From Cupriavidus sp. P-10 (GTDB taxonomy: Bacteria > Pseudomonadota > Gammaproteobacteria > Burkholderiales > Burkholderiaceae): a stretch of 64,000 bases of DNA. Of the stretch, positions 1 through 8,627 are shown piece by piece (the first letter of the stretch is position 1; every line of letters starts with the position of its first letter). Below the pieces are notes generated by a model. The model made no database searches. It was not told the DNA's origin and saw only the letters and a program-made list of their open reading frames with translations. Location of the stretch: the NCBI RefSeq assembly GCF_003402535.2, contig NZ_AP025173.1, forward strand, positions 362,977 through 426,976, in the 5' to 3' direction. A program made the translations under genes and the position numbers.

Positions 1-1
1 A

Positions 2-166
2 TTGATCGAGCGCACAGCGTCGGTAGAAAGTCAGCCGCCGCTTCAGCTTTGGACTGAATGCTTCGAAGCGGTGCGCACCGCGCGGGCGGACGAGCGCAAC
101 CGGCTCCGCTATATGCAGAGAATCTTCCATGAGATCAATGCCTTACGAGCGGGATTCGAAGTCTAG
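2..166 (+). CDS. C-terminal end of an unrecognised protein, cut by the window edge
   Basis: An open frame enters from the left edge and ends at a TAG at 164-166, leaving 54 codons. The peptide is rich in Arg, Glu and Ala and looks helical (…TECFEAVRTARADERNR…). I do not recognise the family. It is followed by a decayed ISL3 transposase, so it may be the tail of another mobile-element or plasmid gene. Nothing about its function can be said from this piece. Confidence 0.4.
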   Translation: MIERTASVESQPPLQLWTECFEAVRTARADERNRLRYMQRIFHEINALRAGFEV

Positions 167-320
167 GACGCCAATTGACGAAATTAATCCGGACTAATGC
201 GAATTGACGATTTTGCTTCGTGGGGAGTGCAAGCAATAGTGTCAATTCACCGGCCGGATTTCTATATTCGACGCGGGTTCCAGCTGGATTCCGGAGTGAC
301 AGACTTGCTCCGTTCTACGA

Positions 321-524
321 TGGAGGAACCTCGCCATCGAGGAGCCAAAGAGTGCGGACCACGAGCGGTTCGTGAAGGCGCTGTGCAAGATCGAACCCGT
401 GGTGGGCGAGGTCCGCAGTCTCGCGCGGGAGTTTCTCGGACTCATGCACCGGCGAAGTGTGCTGCATTTCGATCGATGGTTGAAACGTTTGTCGTGCTGC
501 GACGCTGAGGAAATGCCGCGGTGA
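321..524 (+). pseudogene. ISL3-family transposase remnant
   Basis: Sixty-seven codons read like the segment just before the last catalytic block of ISL3 transposases: 'LAIEEPKSADHERFVKAL', then a helical stretch with 'SLAREFLGLMHRR' and 'FDRWLKR'. The upstream DDE core and the downstream 'WSNGQ…EGQINRLK' block are both missing. The frame ends in a TGA that overlaps the GTG start of the following recombinase (GTGA at 521-524). That overlap may be chance from the junction that truncated the transposase. Family assignment is by recognition of the segment only. Confidence 0.55.
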
Positions 525-1588
525 CCGCCTGGCTTGCCCGCTACGCAGACAGCACCGCGACGCTCACCACGTATCGCCGCGAGGTGGAGCGGCTGATCCT
601 GTGGGCCGTGCTTCAGTTGGGCAAGCCCTTGTCCTCGCTGACCCATGAAGACCTGCTTGCCTACGAGCGCTTCCTCGCCGATCCGCAACCGGCCGCGCGC
701 TGGGTGCTGACCGGGACCAAGAAGCTCGCGCGCAATCATCCGGACTGGCGCCCGTTTGCGGGGCCGCTGTCGCCCGGCAGCGTGCGCCAGGCGCTGGTGA
801 TCCTGAACGCCTTGTTCGCCTGGCTGACCGAGGCGGGCTACCTGGCCGGCAACCCGCTCGCCCTCGCCCGCCGCCGCCGCGCCCCCGCCCAGGCGCGCAT
901 CACCCGCTATCTGAGCCACGACCTGTGGGAGGTGGTCAAAAACACGGTCGCAGCAATGCCGGCCGAGACGGCGCGGGAACGCCTGCACGCGGCCCGTTGC
1001 CGCTGGGTGCTGACGGTGCTTTATCTGGGCGGCTTGCGCGCCGCCGAGCTGACGGCCACCCCCATGGGCGCGTTCTTCTGCCGGCGCGATGCCCAGGGCA
1101 TCGAGCGCTGGTGGCTGGAGGTCACCGGCAAGGGCAACAAGACCCGGCTGGTGCCGGCGACCGACGAGTTGATTGCCGAGTTGGCGCGCTACCGCCGCGC
1201 CCACGAATTGCCGCCTACCCCGCAGTTCGGGGAGACGCGTCCGCTGGTGCTGCCGGTGATTGGAAAAGCGGGCAGCGAGAAACCGCTGTCACGCGGCGCG
1301 CTGCACCTGATCCTGAAAGAGGTGTTCGGCATGGCCGCGGCGCGCCTGCGTGCGCGCGGGCCGGAATGGGAGGCGCAAGCCGCGGTGCTGGCCAGTGCCT
1401 CGGCGCACTGGCTGCGCCACACCGCCGGCTCGCACATGACCGACCAACAGGTCGACCTGCGCTTTGTGCGCGACAACTTCGGGCACAGCTCGCTGTCGAC
1501 GACGAGCGGCTATCTGCACAGCGAGGAGGATGCTCGCCATCAAGCCACGCAGGAGCGGCATCGGATCGGCTGGGGCAGCAAGAGGTAG
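521..1588 (+). CDS. Tyrosine recombinase (phage-integrase family)
   Basis: The 355-residue protein has an N-terminal SAM-like core-binding domain (about residues 1-110) and a C-terminal catalytic domain. The catalytic set appears complete: Arg in 'GGLRAAEL' (about 175), Lys in 'TGKGNKTR' (about 207), 'HWLRH' (about 298), 'FGHSSL' (about 323) and Tyr in 'SGYLHSEED' (about 332). The GTG start overlaps the stop of the ISL3 remnant, so a longer original N-terminus is possible. The larger relative at 55634 carries an extra N-terminal region of about 240 residues. A decayed copy of this gene's 3' end recurs 1.25 kb downstream, on the other side of the SDR gene. It probably cuts and joins DNA at short inverted-repeat sites; the hairpin sequence just past its stop is a candidate site. 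Confidence 0.85.
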   Translation: MTAWLARYADSTATLTTYRREVERLILWAVLQLGKPLSSLTHEDLLAYERFLADPQPAARWVLTGTKKLARNHPDWRPFAGPLSPGSVRQALVILNALFAWLTEAGYLAGNPLALARRRRAPAQARITRYLSHDLWEVVKNTVAAMPAETARERLHAARCRWVLTVLYLGGLRAAELTATPMGAFFCRRDAQGIERWWLEVTGKGNKTRLVPATDELIAELARYRRAHELPPTPQFGETRPLVLPVIGKAGSEKPLSRGALHLILKEVFGMAAARLRARGPEWEAQAAVLASASAHWLRHTAGSHMTDQQVDLRFVRDNFGHSSLSTTSGYLHSEEDARHQATQERHRIGWGSKR

Positions 1589-1604
1589 ACGCCCGTGGAA
1601 ATTA

Positions 1605-1620
1605 TTTCACCATCATGAAA
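1605..1620. repeat. Inverted repeat after the recombinase gene (candidate recombination core)
   Basis: TTTCACCATCATGAAA begins 17 bases past the recombinase stop. Its arms (TTTCA/TGAAA) are perfect. A near copy, TTCACCATCGTGAA, sits at the same distance past the decayed recombinase tail at 2798-2811. Two matching palindromes bracketing one passenger gene fit a recombinase core or att site. The role is inferred. Confidence 0.4.
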
Positions 1621-1754
1621 CTATAGTGGGCACCAACAGGCGCGCTATGATCACCCCCTATCATCTCACCGGCGTTGCAACCGGCCCGCCACACATGGGG
1701 ATGCGCCATTTGTCGAACGACGCCCGCACTCCCCACCAGCCAAGGCACACCATC

Positions 1755-2555
1755 ATGGATCTCGAACTCCGCAATCAACGGGTGCTCATCACCGGCGGCA
1801 GCCGCGGCATCGGCCTCGCTTGCGCGGTCGGCTTTCTGCGTGAGGGCGCGCGCGTGGCCATCGTTTCGCGCAGCGCAGAAAACTTGGCGAAGGCCTGCGC
1901 CAAGCTGGCCGAAGGCCAGGGCGAATTTGCCAAGGACGTGGTCGCGGTATCCGCCGATCTGACCCATATCGCCGAGGCCGCACGCGCGGTGGAAGAAGCG
2001 GTGGCAGGACTTGGCGGCATCGACATTCTGGTGACCTCGGCCGGCGCGGCCAAGCGCCGGCCGCCGGACGAGCTGACCCCACAACTGTGGCAGGAAGCCA
2101 TGACCGCCAAGTACTTCAGCTACATCAATGTGATTGACCCGGTGGTCAAGCGCATGGCGCAGCAAGGGCGCGGCGCCATCGTCAACATCGTGGGCATGGG
2201 TGGCAAGATGGCCAACCCCGCCCACCTGGCGGGTGGCGCAGCTAACGCTGCATTGATGCTGGCCAGCGCCGGACTGGCCAATGCCTACGGCAAGCAGGGT
2301 GTGCGCGTCAACGCGGTCAATCCGTCGGCTACGCATACCGAGCGCTTGCAGCAGGGCATGGAAGTGGATGCGCGCATCGGCGGCATGACAGTGGAGCAGG
2401 CGCTGGCGCGCGCCAACGCGCGCACCGGCCTGGGCCGCCTGGCCACGCCGGAAGAGGTGGCGGACGCTGTGCTGTTCCTCGCCTCGCCACGGGCCAGCTA
2501 TATTTCGGGCTCCATCCTGTCGATCGATGGCGCTACCACGCCGATGGTAGTCTGA
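1755..2555 (+). CDS. Short-chain dehydrogenase/reductase lacking the usual YxxxK pair
   Basis: The 266-residue protein has a classical SDR layout: nucleotide-binding 'TGGSRGIG' at about residue 14, an 'SAGA' motif at about 97, and a C-terminal 'ISGSILSIDGA'. Where the catalytic YxxxK is expected, the sequence reads 'HLAGGAANAALM', with Gly in the Tyr position and Asn in the Lys position. Either it uses different chemistry or it binds cofactor without classical reductase activity. The start at 1755 is the ATG nearest the Rossmann motif. It is flanked by an intact recombinase 3' end and a decayed copy of the same 3' end, which suggests it was carried in as a passenger. Confidence 0.75.
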   Translation: MDLELRNQRVLITGGSRGIGLACAVGFLREGARVAIVSRSAENLAKACAKLAEGQGEFAKDVVAVSADLTHIAEAARAVEEAVAGLGGIDILVTSAGAAKRRPPDELTPQLWQEAMTAKYFSYINVIDPVVKRMAQQGRGAIVNIVGMGGKMANPAHLAGGAANAALMLASAGLANAYGKQGVRVNAVNPSATHTERLQQGMEVDARIGGMTVEQALARANARTGLGRLATPEEVADAVLFLASPRASYISGSILSIDGATTPMVV

Positions 2556-2593
2556 GGTTGCCAGCCTATCGCGTAGGGGCGCATGGCCGCGCA

Positions 2594-2781
2594 GCGCGTG
2601 CGGGGGCGCGCGCCGGGATGGGAACCGCAAGCCGCGGTGCTGGCCAGCGCCTCAGCGCACTGGCTGCGCGCGACAACTTTGGGCACAGCCGACGACGAGC
2701 GGCTACTTGCACAGCGAAGAGGATGCGCGGCATGAAGCTACTCAGGAGCGGCATCGGATCGGCTGGGGCAGCAAGAAATAG
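2594..2781 (+). pseudogene. Decayed second copy of the recombinase 3' end
   Basis: This stretch matches about 1345-1588 of the recombinase gene, including the final codons for 'RHRIGWGSKK' and a stop. It has lost an internal block that carried the second catalytic Arg and the segment up to the Gly-His motif, so it cannot encode a working enzyme. With the intact copy it brackets the SDR gene as an imperfect direct repeat. Confidence 0.75.
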
Positions 2782-2797
2782 CAGCCTGCGCCGAACC

Positions 2798-2811
2798 TTC
2801 ACCATCGTGAA
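2798..2811. repeat. Second copy of the recombinase-associated inverted repeat
   Basis: TTCACCATCGTGAA is a perfect 5-bp inverted repeat with a CATC centre. It lies 17 bases past the decayed recombinase tail and mirrors the position of the copy at 1605-1620. Confidence 0.4.
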
Positions 2812-2988
2812 ATTTCGGCGCCATCCCATTGATACAAGCTTCCGTTCAAGTTTTTGGTCGCATCAAGGCGATTAATTGCATTTTATAAGAGCTGCTTACG
2901 GAACATGAGGGGTAAGCGTCCAGTTCTTCCGCCTTGAATCGATCCACGGGATCCTGCATCGTCCCCACGATGGAGGATCGTGGGGACG

Positions 2989-3393
2989 ATGGATCGAGTG
3001 TCGACAACTATCGAGCGGCCGCGCCGCAGAGAGTACAGCGCCGAGTTCAAGGCGACGGTACTGGAGCAAGCTCGCCAGCCTGGGGCATCGGTAGCCGGCG
3101 TGGCGCTCAGCCATGGGCTGCACCCGAACATGGTGCACAGATGGGTCAGAGAGGAACGTGAACGCCAGATGCGGGCAACGCAGCGCGAGGGCCGTGCGTT
3201 TATTCCACTGCATGTTCAGCCTTTGACACCAACCATGCAGCCGGCCTAGGCGGTCCCATGCGAGACGCCAGCTCCGGTAGCTCCCGACGCCATCCGCATC
3301 GAGATCCAGCGCCCAGGCGGCACGCTGGTTGTGCACTGGCCTCTGTCAGCGGCACAGCAATGTGCCCAACTGCTTCGGGACTGGCTGCGATGA
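2989..3393 (+). pseudogene. tnpA: IS66 TnpA accessory protein, interrupted by an amber codon
   Basis: The N-terminal half is a transposase_8-type helix-turn-helix (about residues 10-60, with 'PNMVHRWVR'). A TAG at 3247-3249 stops the frame at 86 residues. Translation past that codon in the same frame continues with the conserved IS66 OrfA tail ('IRIEIQRPGGTLVVHW', 'QLLRDWLR') to a TGA at 3391-3393, which overlaps the tnpB start. This is therefore one gene with a point nonsense mutation. A start at the upstream in-frame GTG (2980) is also possible. Confidence 0.8.
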
Positions 3394-3728
3394 TCCGCAT
3401 CGACGCGCTGTGGTTGGCCGTCGAGCCCATCGACATGCGTGCCGGCACCGAGCGGCTGCTGGCGCGCGTGGTACAGGTCTTCGGCGCAGCCCAGTCTCAT
3501 CACGCCTACCTGTTTGCGAACGCCCGCCACACCCGCGTCAAGCTATTGATACATGACGGCTTTGGCGTGTGGTGCGCCGCTCGCCGCCTCAACCAGGGAC
3601 GATTTGTCTGGCCTGCGGTACAGGCCGGCGCCACCGGCGCACAACTGACGCAGGCGCAGTTCGACGCCCTGGTCCTCGGCCTGCCTTGGCAGCGCCTGGA
3701 GGACCTGCGCGCCATTACGCGGATATGA
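3390..3728 (+). CDS. tnpB: IS66 TnpB accessory protein
   Basis: The 112-residue protein has the features of IS66 OrfB: 'EPIDMRAG' near the N-terminus, 'KLLIHDGFGVW' in the middle and 'RLNQGRFVWP' after it. The ATG at 3390 overlaps the original tnpA stop (ATGA), the usual coupling in this family. It is required with TnpA and TnpC for transposition in studied IS66 elements. Confidence 0.85.
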   Translation: MIRIDALWLAVEPIDMRAGTERLLARVVQVFGAAQSHHAYLFANARHTRVKLLIHDGFGVWCAARRLNQGRFVWPAVQAGATGAQLTQAQFDALVLGLPWQRLEDLRAITRI

Positions 3729-3798
3729 GGATGATCACGGCGCGTTGACAGCATAAATCCGGATGGTGGTAGTGCCCGGTGGCTGGCACGATGGCTCC

Positions 3799-5397
3799 AT
3801 GCTGAACCTGCGCCAACTACAAGATCAAGGCCTTCAGGACCTCGCGCCCGAGGACGTGCTGGCATTGGCGCAGCAGATGCTCGCACACATTCAGCAGCAG
3901 GAACGCGAGATCAAGCTCAAGGACGTCAAGATCGAGAAGATCACCTTCGAGCTGGCGCGACTCAAGGCCTGGAAGTTCGGGGCCAAGACCGAGGCGATGA
4001 GCGCTGAGCAGCGCCGGCTGTTCGAGGAGTCCCTGGCCGAGGACGAGGCCAGTCTGCAAGCGCAGTTACAGCAGGCCAAGGGCGAGCCCTCTGTTGAAGA
4101 CAACACCAGGTCCACGCGCAAGCCCCGTCGCCAGCCACTGCCGGCCCACCTGCGCCGAGTCGAGCATCACCACGAACCCGAGGATACTCACTGCCCAACA
4201 CCGGGCTGTGGACGGACCATGGTACGCGTGGGTGAGGACGTCAGCGAGAAGCTGGATATCGTGCCGGCGGAGTTCTTCGTGCACCGCCACATCTATGGCA
4301 AGTGGGCCTGCCGCTGCTGCCAACGCCTGGTGCAGGAACCCGTCGAACCCCAGATCATCGACGGTGGGCTGCCTGCAGCCGGGCTGGTGGCGCACACGCT
4401 GATCAGCCGCTTCGTCGACCATCGGCCTTACTACCGGCAGGAGACGATCAACGCCCGTTCGGGCGTACACACGCCGCGCTCAACACTGGCTGCCTGGTCC
4501 GGGCGTGCTGGTGCGGCGCTTGAACCGCTCTATGAAGCGCACAAGCGCTTCGTACTTGCAGCAAGGGGGCTGCACGCCGACGAGACGCCGGTGGCATTGC
4601 TCGACCCGGGAGCCGGCAAGACCAAGCGAGCGTACGTCTGGGCCTACTCGCGCGGCGCCTTCGATCCACTGCCTGGCGTGATCTACGACTTCTGTATTGG
4701 CCGAGGCGCGCAGTACCCGATTGCCTTCCTGGGAGGTGCTAGCGAAGACCGCAACGAGCGATGTTGGCAAGGTACCTTGGTGCGCGACGAATACGCTGCC
4801 TATGACAGCGTGTTGCAAGCCAGCCCCGGTCGCGTAGCGGCGGGATGTCTTGCTCATGCCCGACGTCGGTACGACGAACTGCTGCGGAACCAGGGCAACA
4901 GCACGGTCGCCCCAGAGGCGCTGCGTCGCATCGCGCAGATCTACCGTCTTGAGCGCGAGCTCGCCACGCTGAGCAGCGAGCAACGTCAGGCCAGGAGGCA
5001 CAGCGACGCCAAGCCGCTGTGGGAGCAACTGCATGCCTGGCTGCAACTGGAGCGGTCACGTGTGCCTGAGGGCAGCATCACAGCCAAGGCGCTCGACTAC
5101 AGCCTCAAGAACTGGCCGACGCTGACGCACCACCTCCTCGATGGAGAGGTCAGTGTGGACAACAACAGCCTAGAAAATCTGATCCGCCCCTGGGCCCTAG
5201 GAAGGCGCTCGTGGTTGTTCGCTGGCAGCGAACTGGCCGGTCAGCGCGCCGCGGTCGTGATGAGCCTGGTGCAATCAGCCAGGCTGCAAGGGCACGATCC
5301 ATGGGCCTACATCACCGATGTGCTGACCCGCCTGCCCACCCATCTGAACAGCCGCATCGACGAGCTGCTTCCCCACAACTGGCGTCCCGCACGCTGA
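3799..5397 (+). CDS. tnpC: IS66 transposase TnpC
   Basis: The protein is 532 residues from the ATG at 3799, a normal length for the family. In order it shows an N-terminal coiled coil (about 20-60), a cysteine-containing zinc-finger region (zf-IS66; 'CPTPGCGRTM', then 'CRCCQRL'), and the DDE domain with 'LHADETPV', 'CLAHARRRYDEL' and 'DNNSLENLIRP', which carry the catalytic Asp and Glu residues. A conserved C-terminal block ('RSWLFAGS…RAAVVMSL') follows. An ATG at 3763 would add 12 unconserved residues. The gene looks intact although tnpA is not. Confidence 0.9.
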   Translation: MLNLRQLQDQGLQDLAPEDVLALAQQMLAHIQQQEREIKLKDVKIEKITFELARLKAWKFGAKTEAMSAEQRRLFEESLAEDEASLQAQLQQAKGEPSVEDNTRSTRKPRRQPLPAHLRRVEHHHEPEDTHCPTPGCGRTMVRVGEDVSEKLDIVPAEFFVHRHIYGKWACRCCQRLVQEPVEPQIIDGGLPAAGLVAHTLISRFVDHRPYYRQETINARSGVHTPRSTLAAWSGRAGAALEPLYEAHKRFVLAARGLHADETPVALLDPGAGKTKRAYVWAYSRGAFDPLPGVIYDFCIGRGAQYPIAFLGGASEDRNERCWQGTLVRDEYAAYDSVLQASPGRVAAGCLAHARRRYDELLRNQGNSTVAPEALRRIAQIYRLERELATLSSEQRQARRHSDAKPLWEQLHAWLQLERSRVPEGSITAKALDYSLKNWPTLTHHLLDGEVSVDNNSLENLIRPWALGRRSWLFAGSELAGQRAAVVMSLVQSARLQGHDPWAYITDVLTRLPTHLNSRIDELLPHNWRPAR

Positions 5398-5899
5398 GCG
5401 CGTCTGCTCAATCACGCGACAAGTGCGGATCTGACCCAATAGGACTGGGGTCATAGAGTCGCTTTTACAGCAGGTACTCCAGCGCCCGGATGCCGGCGCC
5501 CGCTTGTCATTGCGATTCGTCTCGATTTGCCTCGACCAGCCCACGCGTGTAAGGACCGCCGGGCAGCCGTCAAAAAAGCGCTGTGCAGACACGGCATCGA
5601 AAGACTCCAGAAGAGACCGAACACTACGGTCCTGGACGCGACCTCCGTAGTCTCTACTGGGGCCAGGCCCCAACACCTTGACTGCTCTCGGGAGAGCTAG
5701 CGTTCTCTTCGCTGCGTCGGACCCGTCGCGATGAAAGGATGCTTAGAAAGCGGTGAAGCCCGTCAATGCGGATATCTCGCGCGTTGTCCGCAAGACCGGT
5801 ATCAGGACAGGTGGAGGTTGATCGGTGCGAGTTTAACTTGATAGGACTGGGTGAACGATGACCTCATGTCCACGCGTCGCGGGCGCTCAAAGTGAGCGC
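5398..5899. other. Intergenic stretch after IS66, no gene supported
   Basis: About 500 bases hold only short frames without recognisable motifs. There is a short hairpin, GGGGCCAGGCCCC, near 5659. The 11-mer ATAGGACTGGG occurs twice (near 5440 and 5842). I see no RNA gene or known repeat. Confidence 0.4.
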
Positions 5900-6307
5900 T
5901 CATCTCATGGAAGAGCGCGCATCATGTTTGTTGAGGAAGCACAACAGCGCTAGGCCGGTCAATGCCGCTGCTGCTTCGATTCCAAGCAACATTCGAACGA
6001 GATCATTTGGCCAACCGTCAGCGGAAATGCTGACCAGCCGCCCGAGCACCAGGCCGCTGGTGAACACGACGTTGATCCACATCGCGGGCTTTCGCCACGC
6101 CTTCGAGAGTAGACCCAGGGCCAGCAACAGACTGATACCGAGATGCATGCCACCGTAGTTGGCACGGATCTCATTGAAGGCATTCACCGAATGGGGTTGC
6201 ATATCGAGGCCCGCCATTGCCGTAACGGGGTCGTGAAACGTATGCAAGCCAATTAGCAGGAAAGCCAGTGCCGAAACGGCCAGGTATATTTGAGAGAGGC
6301 GATGCAT
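5900..6307 (-). CDS. DUF4345-type small membrane protein
   Basis: The 135-residue protein starts MHRLSQIYLA and has four predicted membrane helices, with hydrophobic stretches at about 6-25, 50-68, 73-92 and 100-122. This pattern and 'NEIRANYGGMHLGI' fit the DUF4345 family of uncharacterised inner-membrane proteins. The start at 6307 was chosen because upstream sequence is unrelated and overlaps the hydroxylase stop region. It follows the sterol-desaturase-like gene by 10 bases and is probably co-transcribed with it. Confidence 0.65.
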   Translation of the reverse strand: MHRLSQIYLAVSALAFLLIGLHTFHDPVTAMAGLDMQPHSVNAFNEIRANYGGMHLGISLLLALGLLSKAWRKPAMWINVVFTSGLVLGRLVSISADGWPNDLVRMLLGIEAAAALTGLALLCFLNKHDARSSMR

Positions 6308-6317
6308 GAGTTGGCTC

Positions 6318-7274
6318 TCAGGTAGCGGATGTTGACGGAGTGGGTGTCGACTCACTGCCGGTCGGCTCGTTCCTGTCCACCGTCCATGTGTGGATGGGTT
6401 CATGACCACGGCGCACCCATTCCGGCGGCCGCCACAGGTGTTGCAGTCGCTGCCACACGGGCCCCGGTGACATCACGTCACGCCACATGTCGACAAACTC
6501 GTGGAGATTCAGCACCAGGATATTGTAGGACTTAATCTGTTGGGTGATGCCGTATTGCACCGTCTCCCGTTCTTCTTCGAAAGTGCCAAACATGCGATCG
6601 AAAATGATCAACATGCCACCGTAGTTCTTGTCGATATATTGGTCGTTTCGGCCATGATGGGCACGGTGATGGGACGGTGTATTGAAGATGTACTCAATCC
6701 AGCCAGGAAGGCGGCGGATCAGTTCGGTATGAATGAAATACTGATAGGACAGATTCACGGCCAGGATGAGTGCGACTGCGGCCGGCGGCACACCGAGGAG
6801 CACGGGAGGAAGGAAAAAGATGAAACTCCCAGCGACCACATTGAGCATCGATTGTCGTGCCGCCGTAGTGAAGTTCATGCTCTCGCCGGTATGATGAACG
6901 ACGTGCGCCGCCCAAAACCAGCGGATTCGATGGCTGGCGCGATGAAACCAGTAGTAGCAGAACTCGACCGACAGAATGATTGGGAGAATGGTCCAACCGT
7001 CCACCGGGATATCAAACAAACGTTTTGAATATACCCACGCATAGATGGATCCTGTCACAAGAGCCACTCCCAGGGGCTCCATGATCTGGTAAGTGGTGCC
7101 CAATGCGATGTTCGCCCACACCTCCTTCCAGTTCAGTGTCGATTCGGCTCTACGCCTTCGATTGATCAGGGTCTCGAGACTGAATGCAATGATGAAGAGA
7201 GGAACCATGCTGAGCATGAACGCCTGCTTCCAATCCACGGACTTCCCAAATATGGAATGCAGCCAGTTCATCAT
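6318..7274 (-). CDS. Fatty-acid hydroxylase / sterol desaturase superfamily membrane protein
   Basis: The 318-residue integral-membrane protein has the di-iron histidine pattern of the FA_hydroxylase family: 'HRASH' (about 107), 'HVVHH' (about 118) and 'HHRAHH' (about 200), separated by membrane helices. Members hydroxylate or desaturate lipids, sterols or other hydrophobic molecules using O2. The start at 7274 (Met-Met-Asn) leaves room for a promoter before the divergent AraC gene; an in-frame ATG at 7382 would overlap it. It is likely controlled by the AraC regulator beside it. Substrate unknown. Confidence 0.75.
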   Translation of the reverse strand: MMNWLHSIFGKSVDWKQAFMLSMVPLFIIAFSLETLINRRRRAESTLNWKEVWANIALGTTYQIMEPLGVALVTGSIYAWVYSKRLFDIPVDGWTILPIILSVEFCYYWFHRASHRIRWFWAAHVVHHTGESMNFTTAARQSMLNVVAGSFIFFLPPVLLGVPPAAVALILAVNLSYQYFIHTELIRRLPGWIEYIFNTPSHHRAHHGRNDQYIDKNYGGMLIIFDRMFGTFEEERETVQYGITQQIKSYNILVLNLHEFVDMWRDVMSPGPVWQRLQHLWRPPEWVRRGHEPIHTWTVDRNEPTGSESTPTPSTSAT

Positions 7275-7398
7275 ATCGGACGGCAATTTAGACTCCTGTT
7301 CGCTTGGCTTGCCGACAGTTTGATCAAACTGGTGACCCTCCGCATTGACAGTCCTCGACACTTTCTTGACACTTCGCGACATTGTTCATTGTCATCCC

Positions 7399-8397
7399 AT
7401 GTCCGCGCCCACCGCTTACTACGCCAGCACCTACGTGAACCTGCTTTTCGACTACTTGCAGGACCAAGGGCTGGATGCCGTGCATGTGCTGGGGGAATCC
7501 AGCCCTAATTGCCAGGAAGTGCGACTCTACGCGCTCGATCACTGGCGGCGTTTGCTTGAGCGTGCCGCCGAGGTTTGCAATGATCCGCTCCTCGGATTGC
7601 ACGTTGGCCAGCGCATTGCGCCTGCGCATCTCGGCGTGCTTGGATACGCACTTGGGGCTTGCCCTGACGTCGGGGCTGTCTTGCAACGCTGGCAACAGTA
7701 CGACCGTGTGGTTGCAAACGTAACGCCGGCGGAGCTAAGAACCGAAGGTAAGTCCGTCGTGATGACGTGGCCCCGTTCGACGGAACCAACGGGGCCGCTC
7801 GTTGACGAAACGGCCTTGGCTGCGATGACCCGTTTCACGCGAGCCATGACAGATGGTGATGTGAGGCTGGAGGAGGTGTGCTTTGTTAACGCAACACCTC
7901 AAGACACCACCCCTTATCTTGCATACTTCGGCTGCCCGGTGAAGTTCGACCAACCGGAGACGAGTCTGCGCTTCCCCGCCGACCTTTTGCAGGCGCCTCT
8001 GCGTCAACCTGATGAAGCGCTACTGCGAATCATGGAGCTTCAGGTACAGGCTGTGTTGGGTGCCATGCCGAAGATGGATGACATGGAACATGCCATCAGG
8101 CAAGCGGTAGCCGGGCTCGCGCGTCAAGGCGAAGTGAGCCTTGAAACAGTGGCTTCCTCCATGCACATGACCCCCCGCACGTTGCAGCGGCGACTCGACA
8201 AACTGGGTCTGAAATTTCGCGAGCTACGTGACGACACGAGACGCCGGATTGCAGAGAATTACCTAAAAGATCCACGGCTTTCGCTCGCTGAGGTGGCCTG
8301 GATACTTGGGTACTCGGAGCACAGTGCATTTACTCGCGCATTCCGGAGATGGACATCGCAGAGCCCGCAAGCCTGGCGCCGCGAAATGGATGCGTGA
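7399..8397 (+). CDS. AraC-family transcriptional regulator (OruR/ArgR-like type)
   Basis: The 332-residue protein has an N-terminal Arabinose_bd-type ligand domain (about 15-190, with 'LGLHVGQRIAPAHLGVLGY') and a C-terminal double helix-turn-helix (about 235-330, with 'HMTPRTLQRRL' and 'LAEVAWILGYSEHSAFTRAFRRW'). The start at 7399 precedes the conserved domain; a TTG at 7345 is less likely. It is divergent from the hydroxylase-DUF4345 pair and is its probable activator. Confidence 0.85.
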   Translation: MSAPTAYYASTYVNLLFDYLQDQGLDAVHVLGESSPNCQEVRLYALDHWRRLLERAAEVCNDPLLGLHVGQRIAPAHLGVLGYALGACPDVGAVLQRWQQYDRVVANVTPAELRTEGKSVVMTWPRSTEPTGPLVDETALAAMTRFTRAMTDGDVRLEEVCFVNATPQDTTPYLAYFGCPVKFDQPETSLRFPADLLQAPLRQPDEALLRIMELQVQAVLGAMPKMDDMEHAIRQAVAGLARQGEVSLETVASSMHMTPRTLQRRLDKLGLKFRELRDDTRRRIAENYLKDPRLSLAEVAWILGYSEHSAFTRAFRRWTSQSPQAWRREMDA

Positions 8398-8627
8398 TCC
8401 GCTACGGGCAACAACGCAGTCGCCCATGTGATTGCAGCGCTGAAGGTTTTAGGCTGGCCTCCTGGGCCCAAGTCCCAAGCTCTCGCACCGGGTTGCATGG
8501 CCTTCCATCGCCGCTACGGCGGAGTAAGCGACCCGCCCTGGCCCGTCGCCTCACGTGGCGGAGAAGCTGTTGAGCTTCTACCCGACTCATCTTTGAGACG
8601 ACGGGAAAGCAGGTACTTCCATGCCGT
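8398..8627. other. Intergenic stretch, no gene supported
   Basis: The 230 bases between convergent genes contain no frame with recognisable motifs and no convincing terminator. Confidence 0.4.

Larger units (their letters stand above)
2912..5397 (+). mobile_element. IS66-family insertion sequence
   Basis: The tnpA-tnpB-tnpC order typical of IS66 is present. The left end probably begins with GTAAGCGTC at 2912, the form expected of an IS66 terminal repeat. I did not find a convincing matching right end after tnpC, so the element may extend past 5397 or have lost that end. The tnpA reading frame carries a nonsense codon. Confidence 0.75.

Noticed and set aside
242..1204. A 320-codon minus-strand frame opposite the tyrosine recombinase
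   Set aside because: The recombinase strand carries the full RKHRHY catalytic set; the opposite frame is composition-driven.
5438..5850. Insertion-sequence ends suggested by the repeated 11-mer ATAGGACTGGG
   Set aside because: The copies are direct and not inverted, there is no transposase between them, and no target duplication is visible.
8398..8627. Group II intron or other structured RNA between AraC and EthD-like genes
   Set aside because: I could not find a convincing conserved intron or riboswitch core; short G+C-rich hairpins alone are not enough.
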